Assembly (NCBI RefSeq): GCF_016907655.1
Contig: NZ_JAFBCL010000001.1
Location: 4,436,001-4,500,000 of the forward strand
DNA: 64,000 bases
Origin: Saccharothrix algeriensis
GTDB lineage: Bacteria > Actinomycetota > Actinomycetes > Mycobacteriales > Pseudonocardiaceae
Direction: 5' to 3'
In this document: positions 26,618-34,904 of the stretch, in pieces
Position numbering within the stretch: the stretch's first letter is position 1
Layout: each line of letters opens with the position of its first letter
Notes under the pieces: model-generated
Told to the model about the DNA's origin: nothing
Database searches by the model: none
The model's input: the letters and a program-made list of their open reading frames with translations, nothing else
Program-made: the position numbers and the translations under genes

Positions 26618-28741
26618 TCAGCCCGAGGCCGCCGACTCGGGGCTGCGCAGCAGCAGCAGGGAGCGCGCCGGCAGGGTCACCACCCGGCCGGGGAACAGGG
26701 CTCCCGCTTTCGCCGGCGCGCCGTCCGCGGTGGTCGAGTCGATCACCGGTTCGAATCGCGACCCGTAATCCGGACCCGGCAGGGTGACCGGGAGCGCGGT
26801 CGCGCCCGAGTGCAGCAGCAACAACCACGAGTCGTCCGAGACCAGTTCGCCCTCGCGGGTCCGCGACAACGACGTGGAACCGTCGATCCACATTCCCAGG
26901 AATCGCCGACCCTCGTCGAACCAGTCGGTTTCCGCCATTTCCTCGCCGTCCGCGCGGAACCACACGAGGTCCGGCGCGCCGGACGGCGTGGTGCGCCCGT
27001 CGAAGAACTCCGGCTGCCGCAGCGCGGGGCTGCCCGCCCGCACGGCGATGACGCGCCGGGCGAACGCGAGCATCGACTCGCCGTCGCCGGAGAGCTGCCA
27101 CCCCACCCACGAGGTCTCGTCGTCCAGGCAGTAGGCGTTGTTGTTGCCCCGCTGGGTGCGCCACAGCTCGTCGCCCGCGGTCAGCATCGGCGTCCCGGTG
27201 GACAGCAGCAGCGTGGCCAGCAGGTTGCGCGCCTGCCGCCGGCGCAGCGCCAGCACCTCCGGGTCGGTGGTCTCGCCCTCGGCGCCGCAGTTCCACGACC
27301 GGTTGTCGTTGGTGCCGTCCCGGTTGTCCTCGCCGTTGGCCTCGTTGTGCTTGTCGTTGTAGGACACCAGGTCCCGCAGGGTGAACCCGTCGTGGGCGGT
27401 CACGAAGTTGATCGACTGCCACGGCCGGCGCAGGTCGTCGGCGTACAGGTCGGAGGAGCCCGAGAGCCGGTAGGCCAGGTCGCGCACGCCGGTGTGCCCG
27501 CGCCAGAAGTCCCGGACGGTGTCGCGGTAGCGGCCGTTCCACTCCGCCCACTGCACCCCGAAGTCGCCGACCCGGTACCCGTCGCCGGTGGCGTCCCACG
27601 GCTCGGCGATCAGCTTGCACCGGGACAGCACCGGGTCCGACGTGATCGCCGTCAGCATCGCCGAGGCCCGGTCGAACCGCCCGCCGCCGGGCCGCCCGAG
27701 CGTGGACGCCAGGTCGAACCGGAACCCGTCCACGCCCAGCTCCGTCGCCCAGTACCGCAGCGAGTCCGCCACCAGCCGCACGACCAGCGGCGACCCGGCC
27801 TCCAGGGTGTTGCCGCAGCCGGTGATGTCCAGCGTGCCGCCGCCCTCGATGTGCAGGTAGTACCCCGGCGCGTCGAGGCCCCGGTAGGACAGCGTGGGCC
27901 CCTCCGGGCCGCCCTCGCAGGTGTGGTTGAACACCACGTCGAGCAGCACCTCGATGCCCGCGGCGTGCAGCGCGGCGACCATCGTCCGGAACTCCTCCAC
28001 CTCCCGCCCCGGCTCGGCGGCGTAGCCGGGGTGCGGCGCGAAGTAGTTCAGCGGCGAGTAGCCCCAGTAGTTGTGCCGCCCGCCCCGGATCAGCGCGGGC
28101 TCGTCGACGAACGCGTGCACCGGCAGCAGCTCGACCGACGTCACGCCCAGCCGCGTCAGGTGCTCGATCACCGCCGGGTGCGCCAGCCCCAGGTAGGTGC
28201 CGCGCAGGTGCGGCGGCACGTCGGGGTGCTGCCGGGTGAAGCCCCGGACGTGCAGCTCGTAGACCACCGCCTCCTGGAACGGCACGTCGGGCTTGACGCC
28301 GGTGTCCGGGCCGCCCGGCGAGGTCACCACCGACAGCGGCACGCTGCCCAGCGAGTCGACCGGCGACGGCGGGCCCAGCATCGGGTCGTCGACGTAGCCC
28401 AGTGCCGCGCCCAGGTCCGACAGCCCGCCCGTGATCTGCCTCGCATAGGGGTCCACCAGCAGCTTGGCCGGGTTGCACCGCAGCCCGCGCGCCGGGTCGT
28501 AGGGCCCGTGCACGCGGTACCCGTACCGCTGGCCCGGTGTGATCCCGGCCACCGTGCCGTGCCAGACGCCGAAGGTGCGCTCGGTCAGCTCGACCCGCTC
28601 CTCCGAGCCGTCTTCGCTGATCAGGCACACCTCGACCGCGTCGGCGGGCGCGGCGGAGACCGCGAAGCGCACACCACCGGCCTCGGGGTGCGCCCCGAGG
28701 GGGAAGGGCCTGCCGGCGAGCGGGGAGGAGTCCACAGCCAT
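26618..28741 (-). CDS. glgX: Glycogen debranching enzyme
   Basis: 707-residue GH13 isoamylase-type enzyme that removes alpha-1,6 branches left after phosphorylase action. N-terminal CBM48 (about 10-115) then the catalytic barrel: Asp343 in GVDGFRFDLASTL, Glu380 in CKLIAEPWD, Asp in INFVTAHDGFTL. The GlgX signature RHNYWGYSPLNYFAP is present. ATG 28741 begins the typical N-terminus; the longer open frame upstream is not conserved in character. Divergent from the ABC ATPase gene. Confidence 0.96.
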   Translation of the reverse strand: MAVDSSPLAGRPFPLGAHPEAGGVRFAVSAAPADAVEVCLISEDGSEERVELTERTFGVWHGTVAGITPGQRYGYRVHGPYDPARGLRCNPAKLLVDPYARQITGGLSDLGAALGYVDDPMLGPPSPVDSLGSVPLSVVTSPGGPDTGVKPDVPFQEAVVYELHVRGFTRQHPDVPPHLRGTYLGLAHPAVIEHLTRLGVTSVELLPVHAFVDEPALIRGGRHNYWGYSPLNYFAPHPGYAAEPGREVEEFRTMVAALHAAGIEVLLDVVFNHTCEGGPEGPTLSYRGLDAPGYYLHIEGGGTLDITGCGNTLEAGSPLVVRLVADSLRYWATELGVDGFRFDLASTLGRPGGGRFDRASAMLTAITSDPVLSRCKLIAEPWDATGDGYRVGDFGVQWAEWNGRYRDTVRDFWRGHTGVRDLAYRLSGSSDLYADDLRRPWQSINFVTAHDGFTLRDLVSYNDKHNEANGEDNRDGTNDNRSWNCGAEGETTDPEVLALRRRQARNLLATLLLSTGTPMLTAGDELWRTQRGNNNAYCLDDETSWVGWQLSGDGESMLAFARRVIAVRAGSPALRQPEFFDGRTTPSGAPDLVWFRADGEEMAETDWFDEGRRFLGMWIDGSTSLSRTREGELVSDDSWLLLLHSGATALPVTLPGPDYGSRFEPVIDSTTADGAPAKAGALFPGRVVTLPARSLLLLRSPESAASG

Positions 28742-28857
28742 ACCGGGGATCTTCCCAGGATCCGCCGCCGGGTTGGGGATGGGAGACCTGCCGCCCCCGC
28801 GCGTCGGGCGTTGCACGAGAATGGGGGCGGCGAGGCGTCGACGGGGCGAGGGCAGGC

Positions 28858-29661
28858 GTGGAAAACGAAGATCTGGTCATCCACATGCAGGGTGTTTCGG
28901 TTCGACGGGGCGGGACCACGCTGGTCGGGGACGTCGACTGGGACGTCGAGCTGGACGAGCGGTGGGTCGTGCTCGGGCCCAACGGCGCGGGCAAGACGAC
29001 GCTGCTGCGGCTCGCCGCGGCGGAACTGCACCCCACCAGGGGCCTGCTGCGGCTGCTGGGCGAGCGCGTCGGCAGGACCGACGTCTTCGAGCTGCGCCCC
29101 CGCATCGGCCTGTGCTCGGCGGCGCTGGCCGGCCGCGTCCCGGCCGACGAGAAGGTGGTCGACGTGGTGGTCAGCGCCGGGTACGCGGTGCTGGGCCGGT
29201 GGCGCGAGGAGTACGACCGGCTGGACACCGGCCGCGCCCGGGAGCTGCTGCTGCAGCTGGGCGCCGAGCACCTGGCCGACCGGGCCTTCGGCACCCTGTC
29301 CGAGGGCGAGCGCAAGCGCGTGCTGATCGCGCGGGCGCTGATGACCGACCCGGAGCTGCTGCTGCTCGACGAGCCCGCGGCGGGCCTGGACCTGGGCGGC
29401 CGGGAGGACCTGGTGGCGCGGCTGTCCGACCTGGCGATGGACCCGGACGCGCCGGCCTCCGTGCTGGTCACCCACCACGTCGAGGAGATCCCGCCGGGGT
29501 TCACGCACGTGCTGCTGCTGCGCGAGGGCGCGGTCGTGGCGCAGGGCCTGCTCGACGACGTGCTGACCGAGGAGAACCTGTCCAAGACGTTCGGCCAGCA
29601 CCTGGAGCTGCAACGCTCCGGCGACCGCTACTTCGCCCGCCGCAAGCCCTCCCACGACTGA
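28858..29661 (+). CDS. Orphan ABC transporter ATP-binding protein
   Basis: 267 residues. Walker A GPNGAGKTT, signature LSEGERKR, Walker B LLLLDEPAAGLDL and H-loop LVTHHVEE are all present. The fold matches YbbL/ModF-like stand-alone ATPases, and no permease gene is adjacent. From memory it corresponds to Rv3041c of M. tuberculosis, which has the same neighbours. GTG 28858 begins the protein. Its partner and function are unknown. Confidence 0.9.
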   Translation: MENEDLVIHMQGVSVRRGGTTLVGDVDWDVELDERWVVLGPNGAGKTTLLRLAAAELHPTRGLLRLLGERVGRTDVFELRPRIGLCSAALAGRVPADEKVVDVVVSAGYAVLGRWREEYDRLDTGRARELLLQLGAEHLADRAFGTLSEGERKRVLIARALMTDPELLLLDEPAAGLDLGGREDLVARLSDLAMDPDAPASVLVTHHVEEIPPGFTHVLLLREGAVVAQGLLDDVLTEENLSKTFGQHLELQRSGDRYFARRKPSHD

Positions 29662-29783
29662 CTCCGATCCCCTTCCGTCCGCGCGTACCACCCTCACCCG
29701 ACAGGATCGGCACCCCGACCCACCAGGCGCCCAGGGGAGCTACCCAGAGGTAACGTGCTCCCGGGACCACCACGCGAGGCCGC

Positions 29784-29860
29784 GTCGGCAGGTCGAGCCT
29801 CATCCCGCTCCGACCGAGCCGAAGGCCCGATCGGAGCGGGATCAGGCTCGACCTGCCGAC
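29784..29860. repeat. Long near-perfect inverted repeat (candidate terminator)
   Basis: Arms of about 30 nt (left begins GTCGGCAGGTCGAGCC at 29784, right ends GGCTCGACCTGCCGAC at 29860) pair with one internal mismatch around a loop of about 14 nt containing GAGCCGAAGGCCC. It lies between the ABC ATPase and enoyl-CoA hydratase genes, both on the plus strand, so it may end the first transcript. It is longer than the other terminators in the window. Confidence 0.6.
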
Positions 29861-29915
29861 TACAGGCGGCCGAGCCCGCCGCGACGGAGTCGCGGCCATT
29901 GGACACGGAGGACTT

Positions 29916-30695
29916 GTGGCTGAGTTCGTGAGGCTCGACGTCGAGGGCGGCATCGGGACCATCCGGCTGGACCGCCCGCCGATGAACGCGCTGAACAGGC
30001 AGGTCCAGGAGGAGATCCGGGCGGCGGCGCAGGAGGCGGCGCGGCGCGACGACGTCTACTCGGTGATCGTCCACGGCGGCCCGAAGGTGTTCGCGGCCGG
30101 CGCGGACATCAAGGAGATGGCCGAGCTGTCCTACGCCGAGATGGCGGCCCGCGCCGGGTCGTTCCAGTCGGCGCTGCGCGCGGTCGAGGAGATCCCGAAG
30201 CCGACGGTGGCCGCGATCACCGGCTACGCCCTGGGCGGCGGGTTCGAGCTGGCGCTGTGCGCGGACCGGCGGATCGCGGGCGACAACGCCAAGGTCGGCC
30301 AGCCGGAGGTCCTGCTCGGCGTCATCCCCGGCATGGGCGGCACCCAGCGGCTGCCGCGCCTGATCGGCCCGTCGCGGGCCAAGGACATCATCTACACCGG
30401 CCGGTTCGTCGGCGCCGAGGAGGCGCTGCGGATCGGGATGGTGGACGAGGTCGTCGCGCCGGACGACGTCCTCGACGCGGCCCGCCGCTGGGCCGGGCAG
30501 TTCGTCAACGGCCCGGTGCGCGCCTACGCCGCCGCGAAGGCCGCGATCGACGGCGGCCTGGACACCGACCTGGGCAGCGGCCTGAAGCTGGAGAGCCAGC
30601 TGTTCGCGGCGATGTTCGCCACCGAGGACCAGAAGGCGGGCATGGCCTCCTTCCTGGCCAACGGCCCGGGGAAGGCGGAGTTCAGTGGTCGCTGA
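29916..30695 (+). CDS. Enoyl-CoA hydratase/isomerase family protein
   Basis: 259-residue crotonase-fold enzyme. The CoA/oxyanion segments KVFAAGADIKEMAEL and GYALGGGFELALCADRRIA are clear, and the catalytic region GQPEVLLGVIPGMGGTQRLPRLIG keeps the Glu of true hydratases. Likely role: hydration of 2-enoyl-CoA in beta-oxidation. GTG 29916 with CGGAGG just upstream. Overlaps the next methyltransferase by 11 bp. From memory it is in the position of echA17 in mycobacteria. Confidence 0.93.
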   Translation: MAEFVRLDVEGGIGTIRLDRPPMNALNRQVQEEIRAAAQEAARRDDVYSVIVHGGPKVFAAGADIKEMAELSYAEMAARAGSFQSALRAVEEIPKPTVAAITGYALGGGFELALCADRRIAGDNAKVGQPEVLLGVIPGMGGTQRLPRLIGPSRAKDIIYTGRFVGAEEALRIGMVDEVVAPDDVLDAARRWAGQFVNGPVRAYAAAKAAIDGGLDTDLGSGLKLESQLFAAMFATEDQKAGMASFLANGPGKAEFSGR

Positions 30696-31641
30696 CCCGA
30701 AGCCCAACCCGCACGCCACGGCCGAGGAGGTGCGGGCGGCCTACGCGGACCCGAAGCTCGCCAACGTGCTCTACCACGACTGGGAAGCCGGCACGTACGA
30801 CGAGAAGTGGTCGATCTCCTACGACGAGCGCTGCATCACCTACGCCACCGACCGGTTCCGGGCGGTGGCGGGCGGCACGGGCCCCTACGAGCACGCGCTC
30901 GAACTGGGCTGCGGCACGGGGTTCTTCCTGCTCAACCTGATGCAGGGCGGCGTGGTCCGCAAGGGCTCGGTCACCGACCTGTCGCCCGGCATGGTCGAGG
31001 TGGCGCTGCGCAACGCCGACGGGCTGGGGCTGCCGGTGGACGGCCGCGTCGCCGACGCCGAGCGCATCCCCTACGACGACGACACGTTCGACCTGGTCGT
31101 CGGCCACGCGGTGCTGCACCACATCCCGGACGTCGAGGCGGCGCTGCGCGAGGTGCTGCGGGTGCTCAAGCCCGGCGGCCGGTTCGTGTTCGCGGGCGAC
31201 CCCACCGACATCGGCAACTTCTACGCCCGCAAGCTCGGGCAGCTGACCTGGTGGCTGACCACCACCGTCACGAAGCTCGAACCGCTCACCGGGTGGCGCC
31301 GACCGCAGGCGGAGCTGGACGAGTCCTCCCGGGCGGCGGCCCTGGAGGCCGTGGTGGACCTGCACACGTTCGACCCGTCGGGCCTGGAGCGCACCGCGCG
31401 GGCGGCCGGGGCGACCGGGGTGCGGGCGGTGACCGAGGAGCTGTCCGCGGCGCTGTTCGGGTGGCCGGTGCGCACGTTCGAGGCGGCCGTGCCCAGGGAG
31501 AAGCTGGGCTTCGGGTGGGCGATGTTCGCCTACCGGACCTGGCAGCGGCTGTCCTGGGTGGACGAGAAGGTGCTCGCGAAGCTGCTGCCGCGCGAGGTCT
31601 TCTACAACGTCTCCGTGACGGGCGCCAAGCCGGTCGCCTGA
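30685..31641 (+). CDS. Class I SAM-dependent methyltransferase
   Basis: 318 residues. SAM-binding motif I ALELGCGTGFF, motif II region DDDTFDLVVGHAVLHHIPD, and post-motif LKPGGRFVFAGDPTD. The C-terminal 120 residues, with TFDPSGLERTARAAGATGV and the C-terminal end FYNVSVTGAKPVA, form a lid typical of a conserved actinobacterial subgroup. GTG 30685 overlaps the enoyl-CoA hydratase gene by 11 bp. Substrate unknown; position corresponds to Rv3038c as I remember it. Confidence 0.9.
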   Translation: MVADPKPNPHATAEEVRAAYADPKLANVLYHDWEAGTYDEKWSISYDERCITYATDRFRAVAGGTGPYEHALELGCGTGFFLLNLMQGGVVRKGSVTDLSPGMVEVALRNADGLGLPVDGRVADAERIPYDDDTFDLVVGHAVLHHIPDVEAALREVLRVLKPGGRFVFAGDPTDIGNFYARKLGQLTWWLTTTVTKLEPLTGWRRPQAELDESSRAAALEAVVDLHTFDPSGLERTARAAGATGVRAVTEELSAALFGWPVRTFEAAVPREKLGFGWAMFAYRTWQRLSWVDEKVLAKLLPREVFYNVSVTGAKPVA

Positions 31642-32796
31642 ATGGGGTACGAGTTCAGCCTCGACGACGTGGCGTACCTGCGTTCCGCCGCGGGGTGCGC
31701 CGCGCTGTCGGCGCTGGCGGACCTGCCGCTGACCCCGGCCTCCCGGCTGGCCGACGTGGCGCGGGCGCGCGCCGTCGCGCCGGACCGCTTCGCGGCGGTG
31801 CTGGAGACCCTGCTGCTGCGCCGCCGGGCGGCGGCCAAGGTGGACTTCGCCGACGGCCTGTTCACCGACGACGCGGTGCAGCAGGCCACGCCGCGGCCGG
31901 TGGCGCGGCACCGCGCCGAGCGGTTCGCGGGCCGCGTCGCCCACGACGTGACCTGCTCGATCGGCGCGGACCTCGCCGCGCTGCCGGAGGGCTCGTTCGG
32001 CTCCGACCTGGACCCGGTGCGGCTGGCGATGGCCCGGCACAACCTGCGCGGTTCCCGCGCCGTGCTGCGGGCCGACGCGCTGCGCCCGGTCTCGCGGGAC
32101 GTCCCGGTGGTCGCCGACCCGGCGCGGCGCGACGCGACCGGCCGGCGCACCTGGCGGCCCGCGGACTTCGCGCCGCCGCTGGACGCGCTGGCCGCCGCCT
32201 ACGCCGGCCGCGACCTGGCCGTGAAGTGCGCGCCGGGCGTCGACTTCGCGGTCGCGCCCTGGGCGGACGAGGTCGAACTGGTCTCCCTCGACGGCCAGGT
32301 GCGCGAGGCTTGCCTGTGGACCGGCGGCCTGGCGACCCCGGGCGTGTCCCGGCGGGCGTCGGTGCTGCGCGGCGACGGGTCGCGGTGGACGATCACCGAC
32401 GCCGAGCCCGACGACTGCCCGGTCACCCCGCCCGCCGAGTGGCTGGTCGACCCGGACGGCGCGGTGGTGCGGGCCGGCCTGGTGCGCCACTACGCGGCCC
32501 GGCACGGCCTGGCGCAGCTCGACGAGCGGATCGCCTACCTGACCGGGCCCACCCCGCCGCCGGGCGTCCGGGCGTTCCGGGTGGTCGAGCACGGCCACTA
32601 CACCGAGAAGGCGCTGCGGTCGGTGCTGCGGGCCCACGACGTCGGCAGCCTGGAGATCCTGGTGCGCGGCCTGGACGTGGACCCGAACGCCCTGCGCCGC
32701 CGGCTCAGGCTCGCCGGCGGCGCCGCGGCGACGGCCGTGCTGACCAGGATCGGCCGCACGCCGACCTACCTACTGGCGCACGCCGAGCGCACCTAG
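31642..32796 (+). CDS. THUMP-like domain SAM-methyltransferase-fold protein
   Basis: 384 residues. A helical N-terminus, then a Rossmann-type segment (VTCSIGADLAALPEGSFGSDLDPVRLAMA) resembling a SAM pocket, and a C-terminal THUMP-like region (AFRVVEHGHYTEKALRSVLR, LEILVRGLDVDPNALRRRL). The family is a conserved actinobacterial methyltransferase-like group of uncertain substrate. ATG 31642 follows the previous stop directly. The 3' end overlaps the convergent nucleoside hydrolase gene by 27 bp. Confidence 0.87.
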   Translation: MGYEFSLDDVAYLRSAAGCAALSALADLPLTPASRLADVARARAVAPDRFAAVLETLLLRRRAAAKVDFADGLFTDDAVQQATPRPVARHRAERFAGRVAHDVTCSIGADLAALPEGSFGSDLDPVRLAMARHNLRGSRAVLRADALRPVSRDVPVVADPARRDATGRRTWRPADFAPPLDALAAAYAGRDLAVKCAPGVDFAVAPWADEVELVSLDGQVREACLWTGGLATPGVSRRASVLRGDGSRWTITDAEPDDCPVTPPAEWLVDPDGAVVRAGLVRHYAARHGLAQLDERIAYLTGPTPPPGVRAFRVVEHGHYTEKALRSVLRAHDVGSLEILVRGLDVDPNALRRRLRLAGGAAATAVLTRIGRTPTYLLAHAERT

Positions 32797-33714
32797 CCGC
32801 TCCAGCAGGAACGCGCGCAGGCCGTCGAAGTCGGTGTCCACCGCGATGTCGACGCCGCCGCCGGGCGCCTCCAGCCGCTCGTCCACCAGCAGCGCGCCCC
32901 GGCCGGGCCCGAACGCGCACTCCACGTCGACCGGGAACCGCCGGGTCGCCAGGACGCCGGGCCGGATCGCCTCGGCCACGGCGACGGCGTCGTGCACGAC
33001 CAGCCCGTCCCAGCCGAGGACCCGGCGGTAGGTGGCGAGGTAGTCCGGCGTCAGGCCGACCAGCTTCGCGCCGATCCCGGAGGAGGCCGCCAGCCGCGCC
33101 AGCCACGCCGTGTCCACCGCGCACCGCCGGGTCAGGTCCAGCGGCACCAGGGTGACCGGCACCCCGGCGTCGACCAGCACCCGCCGCGCCGCCTCCGGGT
33201 CGCACCACAGGTTGAACTCGGCGGTGGCCGTGGTGTTGCCGCCCCGCACGCCGCCGCCCATGACGACCAGCCGCTCGATCTTCGCGGTCAGGCCGGGGTG
33301 CGCGGCCAGCAGCAGCGCGATGTTGGTCAGCGGCCCGATCGGCGCGATCGTCACCGGCCGCGGTGAGGCTTCCAGCAGGTCCTTGAGCAGGGTCACGGCG
33401 TCGCGCGCGTCCGGGCCGCGCGAGGGCTCCGGCAGGGTGTCGGCGAACCCGGACAGCCCGTCCGAGCCGTGCGCGGACGACACGTGCGGCTGGGGGTGCA
33501 CCAGCGGTCGGGCGGCGCCCGCCGCGACCGGGACGTCCTCCCTGCCCACCAGGGCCAGCACCCGCAGCGCGTTGCGCGTGGTGAGCTGCGGCGACACGTT
33601 GCCGAACACGGTCGTGACGCCGATCAGGTCCACCTCGGGGCTGGCCGCGGCGAGGGCGAGGGCGAAGGCGTCGTCCACGCCGGGGTCGGTGTCGATGATG
33701 AGGGGGGTGGTCAC
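32770..33714 (-). CDS. Inosine-uridine preferring nucleoside hydrolase
   Basis: 314-residue IU-nucleoside hydrolase. N-terminal Asp cluster LIIDTDPGVDDAFAL, the LTNIALLL and VVMGGGVRGGNTTATAEFNLWCDPEAA segments, and VVHDAVAVAEAI near the C-terminus supply the Ca2+ and ribose ligands of this family. It cleaves ribonucleosides to base and ribose for salvage. GTG 33714 begins at the conserved N-terminus. Confidence 0.93.
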   Translation of the reverse strand: MTTPLIIDTDPGVDDAFALALAAASPEVDLIGVTTVFGNVSPQLTTRNALRVLALVGREDVPVAAGAARPLVHPQPHVSSAHGSDGLSGFADTLPEPSRGPDARDAVTLLKDLLEASPRPVTIAPIGPLTNIALLLAAHPGLTAKIERLVVMGGGVRGGNTTATAEFNLWCDPEAARRVLVDAGVPVTLVPLDLTRRCAVDTAWLARLAASSGIGAKLVGLTPDYLATYRRVLGWDGLVVHDAVAVAEAIRPGVLATRRFPVDVECAFGPGRGALLVDERLEAPGGGVDIAVDTDFDGLRAFLLERLGALGVRQ

Positions 33715-33814
33715 GTCCGTCGATCCTGCCGCACCGCGCCGGCGGCGGTGCTCGCGGCGGGGCACGGCCTGGTCGCCTCGTCGGCCGGCCCGGGCGCGGG
33801 CGTGGTCGCCGGGG

Positions 33815-33934
33815 GACGAGGTCGAGCCGATCCCGCTGCGGGTGGAGCCGGGCAACGCCCCCGCCACGGCCCTCCACCTGCGCCACGGGTTCGTCGCGGC
33901 GCCGGGCGGGGTGCTGGTTAGAGTGCCCGCGTGA
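33815..33934 (+). pseudogene. Possible C-terminal remnant of a GNAT acetyltransferase
   Basis: The frame ending at TGA 33932-33934 reads VEPIPLRVEPGNAPATALHL then RHGFVAAPGGVLVRVPA. The N-A-P-A...L-hydrophobic-x-R-H-G-F pattern is typical of the final helix and strand of GNAT enzymes. No acetyl-CoA-binding segment or start is found upstream, so only the tail remains. The stop overlaps the GTG of the acyltransferase (GTGA), as in intact coupled genes here. Confidence 0.4.
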
Positions 33935-34692
33935 CGAGCATGTGGGGCGCCCCCGTGTGGACCCGGTGGCGCCGGGCGCGACGCGATCCGGCGCAGGCGC
34001 GGTTCCTCACCGCGGCGTCCCTGAAGTGGGTCCTGCGCCACCGCGCGTACACGCCGTGGTACCTGGTGCGGTACTGGCGGCTGCTGCGGTTCCGCCTGGC
34101 CAACCCGCACGTCGTGCTGCGCGGCATGGTGTTCCTGGGCCGGAAGGTCGAGCTGCACTGCCGGCCGGGGTACGGGCGGCTGGAGATCGGGCGGTGGGTG
34201 CACATCGGCGACGGCAACGCCATCCGCTGCCACGAGGGCTCGCTGCGCATCGGCGACAAGGCGGTGTTCGGCAAGGACAACACGGTGAACTGCTACCTCG
34301 ACGTCGAGATCGGCGCGGCGACCCTGATCGCGGACTGGGTCTACATCTGCGACTTCGACCACGTGACGGCCGACGTGAACCTGCCGATCAAGGACCAGGG
34401 CATCGTGAAGTCCCCGGTGCGGATCGGGCCGGACTGCTGGCTGGGCACGAAGGTCACCGTCACGCGCGGCACGCGGGTGGGCCGGGGCTGCGTGCTGGGC
34501 GCGCACGCCGTGGTGCGCGGCGACGTGCCGGACTTCAAGGTCGCGGTGGGCATCCCGGCGCGGGTCGTCAAGGACCGGCGGGAGGACTACGAGGCGGACG
34601 CGGTGCGCCGCGCGGCGGTCGCCGACATGGCGCGCAAGGCGCGCGAGGCGTTGGAGCGGTCGCGGCAGGGCGGCCCGGACGGGCAGGGCTGA
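33931..34692 (+). CDS. Hexapeptide-repeat (left-handed beta-helix) acyltransferase
   Basis: 253 residues. A basic helical N-terminus (ASLKWVLRHRAYTPWYLVRYWRL) is followed by hexapeptide turns (LEIGRWVHIGDGNAI, LRIGDKAVFGKDNTVN, VRIGPDCWLGTKVTVTRGT, RVGRGCVLGAHAVVRGD) and the family ending VAVGIPARVVKDR. An acyl or acetyl transfer role is expected. Its position next to GT4 and GH57 genes, as with Rv3034c in mycobacteria, suggests it acylates a polysaccharide intermediate. GTG 33931 overlaps a GNAT remnant. Confidence 0.88.
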   Translation: MTSMWGAPVWTRWRRARRDPAQARFLTAASLKWVLRHRAYTPWYLVRYWRLLRFRLANPHVVLRGMVFLGRKVELHCRPGYGRLEIGRWVHIGDGNAIRCHEGSLRIGDKAVFGKDNTVNCYLDVEIGAATLIADWVYICDFDHVTADVNLPIKDQGIVKSPVRIGPDCWLGTKVTVTRGTRVGRGCVLGAHAVVRGDVPDFKVAVGIPARVVKDRREDYEADAVRRAAVADMARKAREALERSRQGGPDGQG

Positions 34693-34693
34693 T

Positions 34694-34720
34694 CCGCCGG
34701 GACCGGCGCGGCGCCGGCGG
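34694..34720. terminator. Weak hairpin after the acyltransferase gene
   Basis: CCGCCGG (34694-34700) pairs with CCGGCGG (34714-34720) around a G/C-rich loop, two bases behind the stop codon. The remaining 185 bp to the convergent GT4 stop contain a repeated GGGTCGGGCCGGTGCGGG and no gene. Confidence 0.4.
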
Positions 34721-34904
34721 TGCCCCCACCCGATCGGAGGGTGCCCGGCCGGGTGATACCGGCGCCCTCCCGCGGCCCCTGCGACGCCGACCGCCGCGGG
34801 TGGGACCCGCCGCGCCCGTCCGGCGCTCCGCGCCGCGCCAGTCGGGTCGGGCCGGTGCGGGTCGAGCCGCGGGTCGGGCCGGTGCGGGCGGCGGGCCGCG
34901 CGGG

